From Entoloma clypeatum (taxonomy: Eukaryota; Basidiomycota; Agaricomycetes; Agaricales; Entolomataceae), in NCBI GenBank assembly GCA_963565915.1, contig OY751492.1, positions 1,922,001 through 1,986,000 on the forward strand: a stretch of DNA of 64,000 nucleotides, in the 5' to 3' direction. Each line of letters opens with the position of its first letter. The first letter of the stretch is position 1. Both the position numbers and the translations under genes were made by a program. Below the pieces are notes generated by a model that was given only the letters and a program-made list of their open reading frames with translations, did not search any database and was not told the DNA's origin. Below, piece after piece: positions 11,264 through 23,559 of the stretch.

Positions 11264-12559
11264 GTGATGTTTGTCTTTACTTTTCCGTAGGTAACAAACC
11301 ATGCCTGCGGCGATCACGGTATCGATAATAGTCGAAGTTGCGAACGTAGCGTTGAGAGCCCACTGCGTGTGTGAATACGCTCAACAATTGCCACGAACGA
11401 GCCGTTTCAAGGGCGTGCTTACGCTGAATTCCCGAATATCCGTGTAATAGGTCGCGGAGTAGCTGCGCAGGCGTCGGACAAGGATGGGTTACAGTGATAA
11501 TTTCAGCGCTTACACTTTATAGCTGAGGACTAACAGGAGAGCCATTAGTGGCAAGTTAGAAATGCATCATATTCCAGCATGTCATTTACTCATTCCAATT
11601 CCTGAGAGAAGCCGGTGAGTTCGAAAATCATTGAGGAATGTCTTGAAACATACCAAATCCCCAGGTTACCACAGCAGCCTTGAATCAAAAAATGATTATG
11701 TGCTCTAAGGGACGACTTCACAAGAACGAAACACACCGTCAGATAACCCAAAAGGCTACGGTGATAACTGCCGACTGATCTACGGATTTTAGCAGACGAG
11801 AGTCGCCAATTGAAAGGTACTGACGTCGTATGACTCGTATTGCATAGAGCCTGGATTACATTTGAATCATTGGGGATGAATGAATAGGGATGGGCTTACG
11901 ATTGGACCATCACCACAATGATTACCTGATGAGTGGTTCAATGCCATTGGTTAAGAGAAGCAGTGTGAACACTTACGTCGATTGGCATTTGGAGCTTCCG
12001 GCAGGTCGATGAGAACGAGTGAGAGTTGATAGATCACATTCTGGTCCGTACCTTGACTGACCTGTGGGGCGGCCCAAGGCAGATTAAGTCGATGCTATTT
12101 CAAACCACCAGAGTCTAGCGACTCACCAGACGACGCGGTTCAAATTAAGGAAATTCCCCCAATTCGGAACGGCATAGAAATATACAGCGTGGATGACCAG
12201 CATCAAGTGAAAAGTGTCGAGAGCCCTAGGAAACACAAATTGCCGATTAACTTAAGAGCTGACGCAGATTGAAAGACGTACCATAAAATAGCGACCTTAG
12301 CAGTCAGTCAGCTCAAAACCGAGCCGCAAAATATGTAGGGAGACTCACCGCAGATTTTATTAAAAGTGTATCGCGAGGAAATCGGTGGAAATACAAATAT
12401 ACTTGGAGAGTCGACAAGCCCACGAAACTGACGCGGAAGAACTCGAATATAGCGCTGCTTCAAAGTTGACTCGCTTATCACTCACAAGGAGGCCCCCGCC
12501 ATGCCTAAAAGTATCGCTCCCACTGTGTTGTCCGATGTTGGCTTCGCCAAACTATGCAT
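11264..12559 (-). pseudogene. DUF6534 paralogue B, second copy, truncated by the gap
   Basis: It carries the start codon (12559) and the exons through the WALNATFATSTIIDTVIAAG block and the following SKDKHHR. The exons for the last three conserved blocks are missing because the sequence stops at the run of N. Splice signals and micro-exons are identical to the first copy. It should not be counted as a separate gene until the gap is resolved. Confidence 0.7.
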
Positions 12560-13856
12560 CTTGAACGAAGACGAAAGGAGCGAGGAGTCGCAACCCGTCT
12601 TCAGCGGGTTGCATTTTTAAGCACAGATCCCAACTTGACGTTAGTCATGTGGTTTGTAGATGACGCAATAAGTATTGGGTATTCGGGATCACTGAACCAA
12701 GGCCTCCGGGGATGCTTGAAGTGCCTAAATTATTATTGTTCAGCGTCGAAAATATTTGAGATCCTCACCTTGAGACTCAGCCGAAACGACGCCGCAAGAA
12801 CAAGTAGGGGGCCAACCTTTTAAGCACAATAGTTAGCACAACTTCCCGTCATTTCGTGTTAGGATCTGGTGACAAAAAATGCAAGGTCATCCATTCAATC
12901 AACCATATGGAGTCCATATGGCTTCCAGAAATCCATATTAAACCCGTATGGGACTGCGGTGACCACTTATGGATGCGTGGCAACTCACGGAAATCGCTCG
13001 GCAAAGATCGGCTCAGATACTAGAAATAGCCAGTTTCTTCCACGAAGGACAGCGCAGGGCGGCATGCGACGTGGGCTTGAAGAGGCTGCCGGAACTGCTC
13101 CAGGGTGAGATGTACTGCTCAGATGTGCTGGCGGGGCTGCGTGGATTGGTGCTCGGCCCACTTCGTGGCCTCGTGCGTGCGTCGGGAGATCTGGAAGAAC
13201 AGCCCTGTATCTTGTCCAAACGTCAGCGGTGATCGGGCTGGAAGTATCAAAATCTAAAATCTAAAATAAGTATGACGACCCCCCAACATCTAACACATAC
13301 CTCCGGATAAGAGTTGAGCATGACCTAATACGCCTCAGCACTGTCCAGATAAAAATCGGCTTGATCGAGGCAAAATCCCTGAGCTGTCTGGATAAAAACA
13401 AGCGGGATAAAATTTGCCCGTTAAAGGGCCGAATGAAGTGTCGGTCTCAAAAAGATACTGATTTGGGATGTGTTCAATGGATCGACCAGAAAACATATGA
13501 GAAAGACCAGGCGCGGTCCTAATGTGGCGGAAATCCATCAAATTTCCGGGGGTCCATAACTTTGTCGACACCACAACAGTACCCCAGGGCCGGTCGACGT
13601 CCAGTTTGGATTTAGGGTTGAGATCGTTGAGAGGACACTTGCAATCTCTTGCAATCCTTTGCAAACCGAGATCACCAGCGAGCCAGAAGTGATGATCTAC
13701 CCAAGTAAGGCAGGTCTTTTACATAATAAAATACTTGTTCGAGTCTGAATTTCTGAAGGCGAGATTCCAAATACTTATAGGCCAAGACACCGATTGATCG
13801 CCGCAACTGCCAAAGTCTTAAGAAATCAAACAGAGATAAACAACCTACTGCAAAGC
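12560..13856. other. Repeat of the divergent intergenic region
   Basis: Copy of 8927-10223, including the GCAACCCG hairpin (12590-12612). No gene is recognised. Confidence 0.6.
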
Positions 13857-14747
13857 ATGTCAAAGAAAATCGTTATCGTTGGGGGTCATGGAAACGTGAG
13901 TACTAAGTGACACAGCCGCACCAGTGCACCAGATCGATATCGAGTGTAGGTCTCACTGCGGCTTGCGCGTCTACTGTCGCCTACCCACGACGTAAAATCG
14001 GTGATCAGAAGTTCGGACCAAGAAGAAGAAATCAGAAACGTCTCAGCTAAATCGATTCTGCTATCGTTGGAGGACAACACCATTTCCGACTTCAGCGCTG
14101 CGTTCGAGGGCCAGGACGTTGTATATTTCTCAGCGGGAGCAGGTGGCAAGGGAGGCGAAGAAAGGACGAAGAAAGTTGATTATGAGGGGGCCGTCAAAGT
14201 ATTCGACGCCATCGAAGCAGTCAAAGGCATTAGACCTAGACTCATCCTCGTTTCCGCCGTAGACATCAGGGATCCCGAGAAGATACCCGCACACTATGTG
14301 ATGACGTCTTCCTCATCACATTTGAAAGGGTCGCTGACGATTTCCTATATGCAGACGAATGAAGACATCGCGTTGTCCAAAAGAGTTAGATCAGCCATAC
14401 CTGCGTACGTCCACTGGAAATACGAGGCGGATAAGAACTTGGTAAAGCGGGACGGCTTCGAATGGACTATCCTCCGCGCTGGAGGCTTGACAAATAACCC
14501 TGGTACGGGTAAGGCGTCGGTCGGGAGGACGCAGATTGGTGCTACCATCTCCGTAAGCTGCACTTAAACCGGTATAAACGCTCTGACTTTCAACCAACAG
14601 AGAGACGATGTAGCGCTGGCGTTGGCTTTGCTTGTCGATAGAAAGGATGCCGCAGGGCTGGCTATTGATATCGTTGGTGGAGAAACACCAATTGAAGAGG
14701 GACTGGACGCAGCGATTACGAAGGGCGAGACTGACTTCTTGGGTTGA
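13857..14747 (+). CDS. NAD(P)-binding NmrA/atypical SDR-like protein (complete copy)
   Basis: Four exons (13857-13895, 13950-14297, 14355-14552, 14601-14747) give 243 aa. The protein has an N-terminal dinucleotide motif (VIVGGHGNVS, GxxGxxG-like), a VVYFSAGAGG strand-turn, LILVSAVDIRD, then YVHWKYEADK, which carries the Tyr and Lys spacing seen in NmrA/YwnB-type atypical short-chain reductases. WTILRAGGLT follows, then the closing GGETPIEEGLDAA region. The family binds NAD(P)(H); some members are redox sensors rather than enzymes, so no substrate is assigned. The second intron is 57 nt and in frame, so an unspliced reading stays open. The gene is divergent from the DUF6534 gene. Confidence 0.88.
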
Positions 14748-16061
14748 AGAAACAAGCGAGAATGTCCAATAAATTTAAGTTGAGAGCGTGGGCCACAGTC
14801 CACTATCAAAGATTCATTACCACCATTAACCTGCCCTAAAGTCACGTGTAGAAGTGTTCGTTTGTGACAAGTCACACCAGTCCAGCCAGCCCACGTTGAA
14901 GTTGTTAGGATGGCCAGAAGGTTTCTGTGAGTTAGTCCTATTGATCTACTTTTTGTGCCCAGGGCTTTTGTCGCATGATGAGATTTCAAAATCTTTTCAG
15001 TTATCCCTGTCTTAAACACGATGTCGATTTCATGAAACTCTGATCCTCCCTGCATCATTTGCGTGACGTGGGTGGAATGCTGATACTTTCCAAACAGGTG
15101 AGAAAGCTGCTAACACGCACGAGGCTCGAACCCTCTCAAGCCTACAAGCTTGAAGGCTCTAATTGCATGGCGTAAAAAACTGCACAAAACATCAAATGAG
15201 GTTGCCTGGAAATTGGATCATTTGTGCTCGATACGTGAGTGACCCTTTCCTCCCTTTGGTCATCTGGACACTGGAAGTGTCTTTTTCGAGATGAGATCTA
15301 TCTTTTTCAGTTATCCCTGTCTTAACACTTGTGTCGACACCATGAAAATCTGATAACGCCTCTTCAAGTTACAGCAGTGTAAATCGATCCTTGCTGACCT
15401 TTTCTTTTTGCATAGAAATCCATTGCGACGTTCATAGCTACAAACGCCCCGCTACCTGGTGTTTTTTGTCACTGCAGTGTTCGGGTAAGAGGTCTTTTTT
15501 CTTCCAGCCAGGTTTTGTTTTCAGGCAAGGCACAAAGTTGCCTGGTTCTCCCCTGTCTCGTTTATGGACATTATAATCTTCGATATGTCTTTGTTCATAT
15601 TTTCTCGTCAATAAATATGTTTTCTGAAACGACAATATATCCCTCAGAATTCACTTGCCCTTTTGAAACTCTGCCAAAATCTCCGTTCTTGATTTCTTTG
15701 AACCTCTCATTTTCAGTAATCCGATGCACAACGTATGAGTCGCGGCCTGCACTCGTGGAAGCTGTTATGTATGTGCCCTATGATTTGCAAGAACATACTC
15801 TACACACTAGTCCTAGTTGAACCCTTCAAGGACTACGTATATCTATCATGAGGACCCGGGATTCTGCGTCGTTCTGGTCTGGTCATTTGTGATCAGAGGA
15901 TTCTACATAGCTAATGGGGCGCATACATCCTGTGAAGACAAGTTCTTTTGAGGGCATTGTGACGTTATCTGACTGTGACTGATCGCGATTATCTGTGACT
16001 CACCAAAAATTTAATCAGTTGCAATCGTTCTTCTCTCTTGCTCTCCTCCTCATCCCATCCA
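14748..16061. other. Intergenic with a diverged direct repeat
   Basis: No gene is recognised. A unit of about 68 bp at 14978-15045 recurs with substitutions at 15287-15353. The core shared string is TTCAGTTATCCCTGTCTTAA, followed by GTCGA and CATGAAA. A tRNA T-arm-like string on the minus strand near 15120 does not fold into a tRNA. Confidence 0.5.
14978..15353. repeat. Two-copy imperfect direct repeat (about 68 bp units)
   Basis: Units at 14978-15045 and 15287-15353 share GATGAGAT, TTTTCAGTTATCCCTGTCTT, GTCGA and CATGAAA in the same order and spacing. The spacer is about 240 bp. Origin unknown; possibly a remnant of a duplicated exon or element end. Confidence 0.7.
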
Positions 16062-17683
16062 ATGTCGAACACACTCTGGACAGTCCCACAACAATCTTCC
16101 GGTAAAATCGTACGTTTTCTTCACTTACTTGCGATGTTAGGCTTGAATTTGACTCTTCATCATCACGATAGATCCTGGCTGCTGCTGCCTGGGGAGGCGT
16201 TCCCATCGAGGTTCCAGCGTCGTACATCCACTTTACGGACAACAAGAAGCCCGAGTTCCTGGACAAATTCCCCCATGGCAAGATCCCTGCACTCGAGACC
16301 GCCGATGGGTTCAACTTGTTTGAGGGCTTCGCGATCGCGCGATACGGTAGGTGCATCTATTCCTCTTTGTTGTCAAATCATCGCGGACGATCCACTGGTT
16401 TTTTCTTATGCGACGGCGTTTATCGACCCTCTAGCCCATTTGCAATTGTGGATGCGTACTCACGCGAGATTGCTCTATAGTCTCCGCATTGGCCCCCAAC
16501 TCTGGACTGCTCGGAGGGGATCTCAAGGAGTCCGCGCTTATCGATCAATGGGTCCACCTTGCAGAATCAGAAGTAGACTTCTGCTCGGGTTTAGTCTCCG
16601 CGCTCCTTCGTGGTTATGTCCCTTACAACAAAGCCGTATGTGATCTTATTTTTTCCCATCCCCATGTCCCCTTCTCACACCACTCATCCTAACCTAGATT
16701 CACACCAATTTCGCCGAGCGTCAACTCCGCGCTTTGACGACGCTTGATGCACACCTTGCTACGCGGACCTTCTTCGTCGGCGAGCGCATCACTCTCGCTG
16801 ACATCGCCGTCGCCGTCGCCGCCCAACGTGCCGCTACCATTACTTTTGACGCCCCCCTCCGCGCCCAGCGCCCTCACCTCGTCCGCCACTTTGAGACCGT
16901 GATTAACCAGCCTCAGCTCAAGAGCATCCTTGAACCCCTCGAGCTAGTTGAGAAGGCTCTGCAGTACGTGCCCCCGCCAAAGGAGAAGAAGGAGTCCAAG
17001 CCCGCTCCTGCTCCTGCTGCACCCAAGGCGGAGAAGAAACCAAAGCCTGCAGACGATGAGGAGGAGGATGATGCGCCCCCGCCACCAAAAGTACACAACC
17101 CCCTCGATGATTTGCCAAAGTCGACCTTCAACCTCGAAGACTGGAAACGTGCGTATTCCAACAAGGACACCCGTGGGCCTGATGGTGCCCTTGAGTGGTT
17201 CTACCAAAAGTACGTGTTCCATACCAGCCCCACCAGTCCCGATGTTAATCGCAGGGCAAATCATTAGCTATGACAAAGAAGGCTTCTCCGTCTGGCGCTT
17301 CGACTTCAAATACAACGAAGAGCTCACACAGACCTTCATGTCCGCTAACCAAATCACTGGATTTTACAATCGCCTTGAGGCGTCCCGCAAGTACCTATTT
17401 GGCTCTGGTGGTGTCCTCGGGACAGCAAACAACTCTGTCATCGCTGGCGCTTTGATCCTGCGCGGACAGGACTTCAAGCTTGTGGTGGAGGTCGCCCCGG
17501 ATTGGGAGTCGTATGAGTACAAGAAGCTGGACTTGGAGAATCCAGAGGACAAGGCCTTCTTTGAGGCTGCGCTTGCATGGGATTTGGAAATCGATGGCAA
17601 GAAGTGGGTTGATGGCAAGAACGTGAGTTTCTTGTGTTTCGATCGTTCTTTTTCATGGCTGATGAAACCCCTAGTTCAAGTAA
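16062..17683 (+). CDS. EEF1G: Translation elongation factor 1B gamma subunit (eEF1B-gamma)
   Basis: Six exons (16062-16109, 16172-16346, 16481-16635, 16698-17209, 17268-17622, 17675-17683) give 417 aa, the usual family length. The N-terminal glutathione-S-transferase-like domain includes the SNAIL/TRAP-type turn HGKIPALETADGFNLFEGFA and the C-terminal GST helices (FFVGERITLADIAVA). A Lys/Pro/Ala-rich linker follows (about residues 225-260), then the conserved C-terminal domain, with NPLDDLPKSTFNLEDWKR, FYQNYDKEGFSVWRFDFKY and GSGGVLGTANNSVIAGALI. It anchors and stimulates the eEF1B guanine-nucleotide exchange complex that reloads eEF1A. The last exon encodes only Phe-Lys-stop, as in other fungal orthologues. 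Confidence 0.97.
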
Positions 17684-17965
17684 AAGTCAAAACTTGAAAA
17701 GGGGGATTGAGGACAAGGTCGTTTTACTTGCCCATATCGTGTACATATATTCTTGCCCTCTATCGCCTTCCTGCCTTTGTTGTTTCATTACGCATAGTTG
17801 ATACATTCTCGCTGGGATGAATAAACAGAAGTTTGAGATCACACAGTTGAGACGACACGTATCTTGTTTGCACACGGTAGGTTTCTTTACAACTTGCAGA
17901 GTTATCCTAATGATCTGCCTAGAATCTGTCCGTCTTCATGAACTCGAGCTGTGAGCGAGTCTGCC

Positions 17966-20185
17966 ATGCCGCTCGCGTCCACTCCACTCCCTGAAGCCGT
18001 TGCCCTCGTAACACTCCGGTCAACCTCCCTCATCTTTTCCTCTATAAATTCACGTCTAAACTCACGGTTGCGTCTTCCAGGATCTTTTTGTTCCTCGGGT
18101 GCCGTCAATACCTCCTCCGCAGCCTCTATTCGGACCTGCAGACGCTGTCCGCAGGACCAGCGGCTGATGTCCTTGGGCTTTCGCATTCGCATTCGCCAAT
18201 ACCAATGTCAGCATCCATAGCGAACGACAGCCATGACATCGAGCTGAGCGACCTCCCGACGCCAGCAACGCACTCGCTCAAGCCTCCACCGAGCACTGCA
18301 ACTCGCCCGACGTCGTCAGCTCTGCACTCGTCCATCGCGCGCACGGTGTTCTCGCTCGTGTTTGTGGAGAGCTCCATGATGTTCTTCGTGCTGATGCTAC
18401 AGGGACTTGGGCGGTTCAGTTCTGTGTAAGTCACATATTCGTTTGTTTCTTCAGCTGAAAGTCTCTGATGATGGCGTTTCTACTCAGAACACGATTCGCC
18501 AGCTGGAAATTCTCGTTGACGTCTCTCATGGGTATCATCCTCCTTGTCGTCCCGCTGTCTATAAGTCTCGTTCTCGCCATTGGGAGTAAATCGGCTCCAG
18601 GTTTGTTCACCTTTGCTACTAGCATATTCCTGTCGCCCTCAACCTTCTTTTGCAGTGGCACCGAAAAGCCTTCGAAGCCGCCTCGTCCCCCGCCTTATCT
18701 TCAGCCTCGTCCTCATCGGCTTCTACATCTTCTTCCTTTCCAAGATTCCTCTTCCGCCCGCCCTGAAGGCACCAGACACATTCACGGCAGCGCTGGCGCG
18801 GCTCGTGGTCTTGGGGACGATCTTTCTCGGAGTGCTTTCCGGCTATGGAGCCGTGAGTAATGCATGGGGATATCTCCCTTTTATGTCGCGATCGGGGTGT
18901 GTAAATGTGCATTTTCTTTAAACTAAATAATGGTAATGATGTTGCCTGGGTTTGTTAGGAGCGTGGCGACGGACCATGAGATAACGACGGCGGAGCATTC
19001 GTTGCAGAGTGTAAGGAATGACCTGAGGGATCGGAAAGAAGCGGCTGAGAGGAGGGCGAATAGTAGCGCGGTTTGTGCTTTCCCCCGTTTTGTAGCTTGG
19101 CTTTCATCCTGACACTCATGCTTCGTATTTTCCCCCCCATTGATCAGACAGAAGGGACCTGGATATCGCGCATCGTGCCTGGTTTTCGTGGAGAGGACAG
19201 CAGTACGTGACCTTTCTTTCTCCATTTCCATATGTTGCCTTTTGCTCATCTATTTGTCCCTCGATCCGTCATCAGATGCGCAGGAGCTCCGGGGCCTCGA
19301 AGCGCTGGAATATCAGATGAGCCGCAACCTCGAGTCGCTCCGGATACAGAGGGACGCAGCCCGGTACGCGCGCACGTTCCGAGGGCGGCTGGTAGGCGTT
19401 GCGGGGCGGGTGTTTGCGGTGTATTGCGTCGTCCGAATCGCGAGCGTACGTCTCGGTCTTACCCTTCAAGTTTTTCTGAGTACTAACTTTGCTACGTACG
19501 ACAGTCTATAATCAACCTGGTGTTCCCCTCTCGGTATGCTGGCGTCCCGTCTCCTGAGAGCCCCGCCGCGACGACTGTAGGAAGAACAGCGGATCTCGTC
19601 GCTGACCTCTTGGCGAGGGTCCTGAAGCCGGTGTTCAAGGGCTCGAAGGCAGAGATGATGCAACTGGACGCGGAGAACGTGGCGTCGTTTGCAAGGCAAC
19701 TGAGTCTGGGGATGGTGGGGGTGATTATTCTGACGAGCGTGAGGAGGGTGCTGAGTGGCGTCACGAGGGTGTGTTTCTTCCATTCTCTTTGACGAGTTGG
19801 AGCGCTTATCGGAGCTGATGGTGCTTTTGTTCAGGCGTTGAGAATCACGAGCAGGAACATGGGTGCATCGTTCATGATGCTGTTTCTCGCGCAATTGATG
19901 GTCAGTCTCAATCCTTCTTCGCCGTTTCGAAGAAGTTTCCACCTGACATGGTCCCTGTAGGGCATATACCTACTCTCCACAATTGTGCAGCTTCGCAACT
20001 CCTTTCCGCCGCCTCCCCCTGAGTCGGAAACCATGGGCGGAGGGAATGCTGCTGCTGTACACAACAACCTATTCACGACCATTCCAGAATTTGAAGTGTT
20101 TGGCGCCCTCTTCGATTGGTCATTTTTGTTGGCGGCGGGCGTGAGTGCGGGGACGAGGTGGGGCATGGAGAGGGTTAGTGGGTAG
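17966..20185 (+). CDS. Golgi pH regulator (GPHR / GPR89 family)
   Basis: Ten exons give 547 aa: 17966-18018, 18081-18425, 18488-18600, 18656-18896, 18959-19070, 19148-19202, 19276-19445, 19505-19768, 19835-19900, 19961-20185. It starts MPLASTPLPEAVALVTLR and continues after the first intron as IFLFLGCRQYLLRSLYSDLQ. Family hallmarks are the central SRIVPGFRG region and RGLEALEYQMSRNLE. About eight to nine hydrophobic segments are visible, among them LMGIILLVVPLSISLVLAIG, LIFSLVLIGFYIFFLSK, FAVYCVVRIAS and FMMLFLAQLMGIYLLSTIV. Relatives are endomembrane anion channels that acidify the Golgi; plant members were also proposed as abscisic-acid receptors. The first exon is short and its ATG was chosen because it restores the conserved N-terminus. 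Confidence 0.93.
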
Positions 20186-20537
20186 TGCTTTTTGATCGTT
20201 CGCTCAGGGTGCTGTTTAGAATGATAACTTAACTGTACTATGATAGATTTCAACGTTGCAATATGCACTGGACATTTCACAATAACTTCTCTTTCGCACA
20301 CCCGCGGAAGCAAATGAGTGGTCCCTTGTGTTGGTATATTATGTTATGATGCAAGTGCATGCCAGGGAGGGTCAGGGACCAAAGGAATAGATTGATCATA
20401 AAATAAATTAGACGTAGTAGTCATCTCCAAGTGTGCACATCTGTGCTCGCTGGATCCTTTTGTTAACCTTCGATGACAGAAAAATAGTAAAACGGATCTG
20501 GCACCTTCAAGTTGGCGATGTCAACTTTCCCAGGGCG
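20186..20537. other. Convergent 3' flanks of GPHR and the NACHT gene
   Basis: A 352-bp gap between two stop codons with AT-rich stretches. Nothing else seen. Confidence 0.5.
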
Positions 20538-23263
20538 TCAGCATATCACAAGGTGGGTTTGGCCATTTCTATGGTCGAAAGTCAGAGGCCCCATAGCACC
20601 AGTTGCAGGAAAGCTGGAAGTGACCTTCAACCATGATATAACAGCAGCTCTAAATTCAGGGGTCATGATCGCATCGTATACTTGCTTCGGGAGCCCTTCA
20701 ATGCTTCTAAGCTGAGCCATCAACTCTATATCACCAGGCCTCGCCAGCTCGATGTGATACTCGAGCACCTGGAACAACAATGCCGTTACAGCTGAGTTGG
20801 AATCAGCGGCCGGGTCACTGCAAAGGCAGTAAAAGAAGATTGTAAGCGTTTGAGTCGCTGTGTAATATTACTCTTTGGCTCACCTACGGCTGTTGAAAGA
20901 TTGAATCAAGCGAGTAGCGACAAAGGTATGCCGAACTTCTGCGTCATTATAGAAGATCCCGGATCGTGCTGGTTCGAGCTGAAAGCCCTCTAAAAAGTCA
21001 AGGGTCTCAGGACTCTCTAGACAGTGTTGCATTCCCAATGTGTCATCAATCTCAGGAAAGATGCCAAAGGCCAGCTTCGTAAAGGTTAACAACGCTGGCC
21101 ATTCTTTGCAATCGCTGATAGAGGCCGCACTGGGAAAGCCGCAGTGAAGTGTTATCATCACTTGCACGTATTGAACCTCTTCTGGAGAGTCCGCGACGCG
21201 TGAGAGACGGGATTGCAACATCGAGTCACATCGTTTGGTCAGCTCTTCAGAGAAAGATAACTCGTCGCGCTGCATCACATGTATTTTGATTGGCCTCTCC
21301 CCAATGCAGATCGATGGTGACGATGAGACTTACCTGATTGAACACACGGATGAGTCGGAGTAAACCTTCAATCGTGCTCCAGAAATCATGGGGCGAAAGA
21401 CGACCTTCGTCTGAAGGGCCAAGATTCATAGCTCTTCGCATTGTTTCCATGTATGGAACGAGGTTGGGGCAGAGCCTGAGACACATTTGAGCCAACTGGA
21501 AAGGCGCGGACTTCACAAAAGAATCATCATCATCAGTAGGGCTGGAACAGTGGAAACATCGCATTAGTCATTTGAGCCAACCGAAACATGGGACTCACAT
21601 CTTGTAATCGCCACTAAGCACATGAACTCCCACACGGTTACACTGCAGCGCAAGGGCAGTCTGGAAAATGTCCTCGAACCACTCCTGTCGGTCAAGATGA
21701 TACTCCCCAGAGCGGCTCGGATCGAGGAGAAAGTCATGGAAGGAGGCGTGGTGGGAAGTGATATGGAAGATAGTTTTGGTATCGGGGTCCAACTTGATGA
21801 GTGAGTGCAACCCCCGCAGTGTCAACAAAACTTCTCCAGCTTTAAGCCGGAGGCTGCTTTGAATATGATACACGGATGAAAGAATGTCGAAGAAGAGAAT
21901 AAATCCCAGAATCTTCTTGAGAACAGGGATCCGGGACCCTGGACACACAAGCAGAACCTGGAGGTAGAGCTTGTCGAGCTCCGCGAAAGGGGATGAGTCC
22001 TGGTCCCGAGTCGAGACGCCCAGAACTTGTTCGAGCCGTTCCGTTGGGCTACAGTATTCTTCATCGATGTATCTGATGACCGTGGCTGCATGGATGAAGT
22101 ATCCTCCCGATTTTGCGACAAGCTGTTTGATAGCATCGCCTGACGGCCACGGCTCGTCTTCACAGCTGAGGGTGTCCCGGTGCCGCTCTGAAAGGTATAT
22201 ACGCGAAAACTCGCTCCGTAGATACTTCGTGACGTCTTCACGGGCGCCCTCATCCCCATATAGTGACTTCACCTGCGTAATCCGTCGCAAATCGTCCTGG
22301 CCAAAAGTATGCTTGAGATGGGGCTCGGGGCGGCTCACGATGAAAAAGCGCAGAGGGAGTCGGCACCGGCGGCAAAGGTCAACAACGCTCTTGAGAACCA
22401 AGGATTGATCTTCATTGCCCTGGCACTCATCCAGGCCGTCTATGATAATGATGCAAGGCGGAGAAACTTTAGGGGTCTCTATCTCGCCTTCGAATAGCTG
22501 AACAATAAGGTCGACAGCGCCTGTCTTCCGGTTGGCAATGGCTGGGTCCTCAACCAGTATCTGCTCAAGTCTGTGGCGTATCGGTTCAACAGCAAGCGCG
22601 ATTTGGACAGCGATGGTGGGAAAGAGGTATTTAATAGCACTGCGATTCTGAAAAGACCGCGAAAAGAAGAAGCTTGCGGCGAGTAGCTGGCCTTGAGCCC
22701 ACGTTTCTGCGATCGTCTGCGCGATCGCGGACTTTCCCGCCCCGGCGGGCCCATGTAACCATAGGATCTTCTCGCCGGTTGTACCGGCATCGCACCAAGC
22801 TTGTATGTCCTTGAGTATCGCCTCTCGAGTTCCTGGATGGCACCGAGGAGGAGGATTGCGTTCTGCCGAATCATGCGTTGCCCCCCATGAGACGAGTTCC
22901 TTGAGCTGCGGCCAGTCAGATGCTGGTTCGAGGATCAATAAGTATGTAAGTTGCACAGGAATGGGGATGCATCACGTACTCGCGCGTGGCCGTTCGATTA
23001 CGATGTTTTGAGCTTTGTATTCTGTAACCGGGCCATTATAGACTTTGTAGTCTCTACCCACATTTGTTAATATTGCACCCGAAATTTGAACCACAGGTTG
23101 GATTTCAGGACTGTCGGCCTGAACCAGTTCGGTTGTTACTGGGTGTTGTCTGTGAAGTGAGGACTGTACATACCGTGTCACGGCCTTGAGAAACATCGGG
23201 CCGACCAGAATTTGTGGGTTTATGAGGGCGCGGTCTTCGTCGGAACCACTTGAAGCATCCCAT
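20538..23263 (-). CDS. NACHT-domain NTPase (NLR-like) with predicted lipidated N-terminus
   Basis: Six exons (23263-23174, 23118-22980, 22922-21599, 21541-21334, 21269-20884, 20817-20538) give 808 aa. The protein begins MGCFKWFRRRPRPHK: Gly2, Cys3 and a basic cluster fit an N-myristoylation plus palmitoylation signal. Next comes the basidiomycete NACHT linker (about QISGAILTNVGRDY) and the NACHT domain with Walker A GPAGAGKSAIAQ and Walker B CIIIIDGLDEC, then the post-NACHT helices FHDFLLDPSRSGEYHLD. The C-terminal third (about residues 520-808) is helical with no WD40, ankyrin or TPR repeat that I can recognise. Fungal NACHT proteins act in self/non-self recognition and regulated cell death; the role here is inferred. 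The start exon depends on the 55-nt intron at 23119-23173. Confidence 0.87.
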
Positions 23264-23559
23264 CAATGGACGTGGAGGACAAGGATGAGCGTCGCTCAAT
23301 AGGCAGTTGCCAACGCGGCGGAGAACGGTCTTGAGCGGTGGACATGATGAATTATAATAATATATAAGTCGCCTTTGTTGGAACCCACTTAAGGATATGA
23401 CACTGGATGTCACGTGAACATTATCCCTTGGAGCAACACATCGAGAGTTTGCGGTCACTGTTACAGAGGGCGATCCAACGTAATGGTAATAGTATGTACA
23501 GGAGCCATAGTTCTCCATCATAAGCAGTAAACAAGTAATACTTGGAAAATACGGCAATT

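Larger units (their letters stand above)
11264..14697. repeat. Second copy of the 3.4-kb duplicated segment
   Basis: See 7631-11063. This copy begins in an intron of DUF6534 paralogue B immediately after the gap and ends within the last exon of the NAD(P)-binding gene, beyond which the sequence is unique. Confidence 0.9.

Noticed and set aside
10968..11317. Long open frames running through the N-gap on both strands
   Set aside because: They are products of the N run and carry no information.
10224..14747. True tandem duplication of the NAD(P)-binding gene
   Set aside because: The near-identity, coincidence with a 200-N gap and a frameshift right at the gap edge fit an assembly artefact better.
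15105..15175. tRNA-like string on the minus strand (GGGTTCGAGCC T-arm)
   Set aside because: The T-stem has mismatches and no matching 5' acceptor or D-arm is found within tRNA distance.
16913..17264. Several Gly/Ser/Pro-rich frames overlapping eEF1B-gamma
   Set aside because: Out-of-frame readings of the Lys/Pro/Ala linker.
23105..23557. Longer N-terminal extension of the NACHT protein in the same frame (upstream of 23263)
   Set aside because: Its start (23557) lies antisense just past the LAAO stop codon and the residues before MGC have no domain; MGC is a more plausible start.
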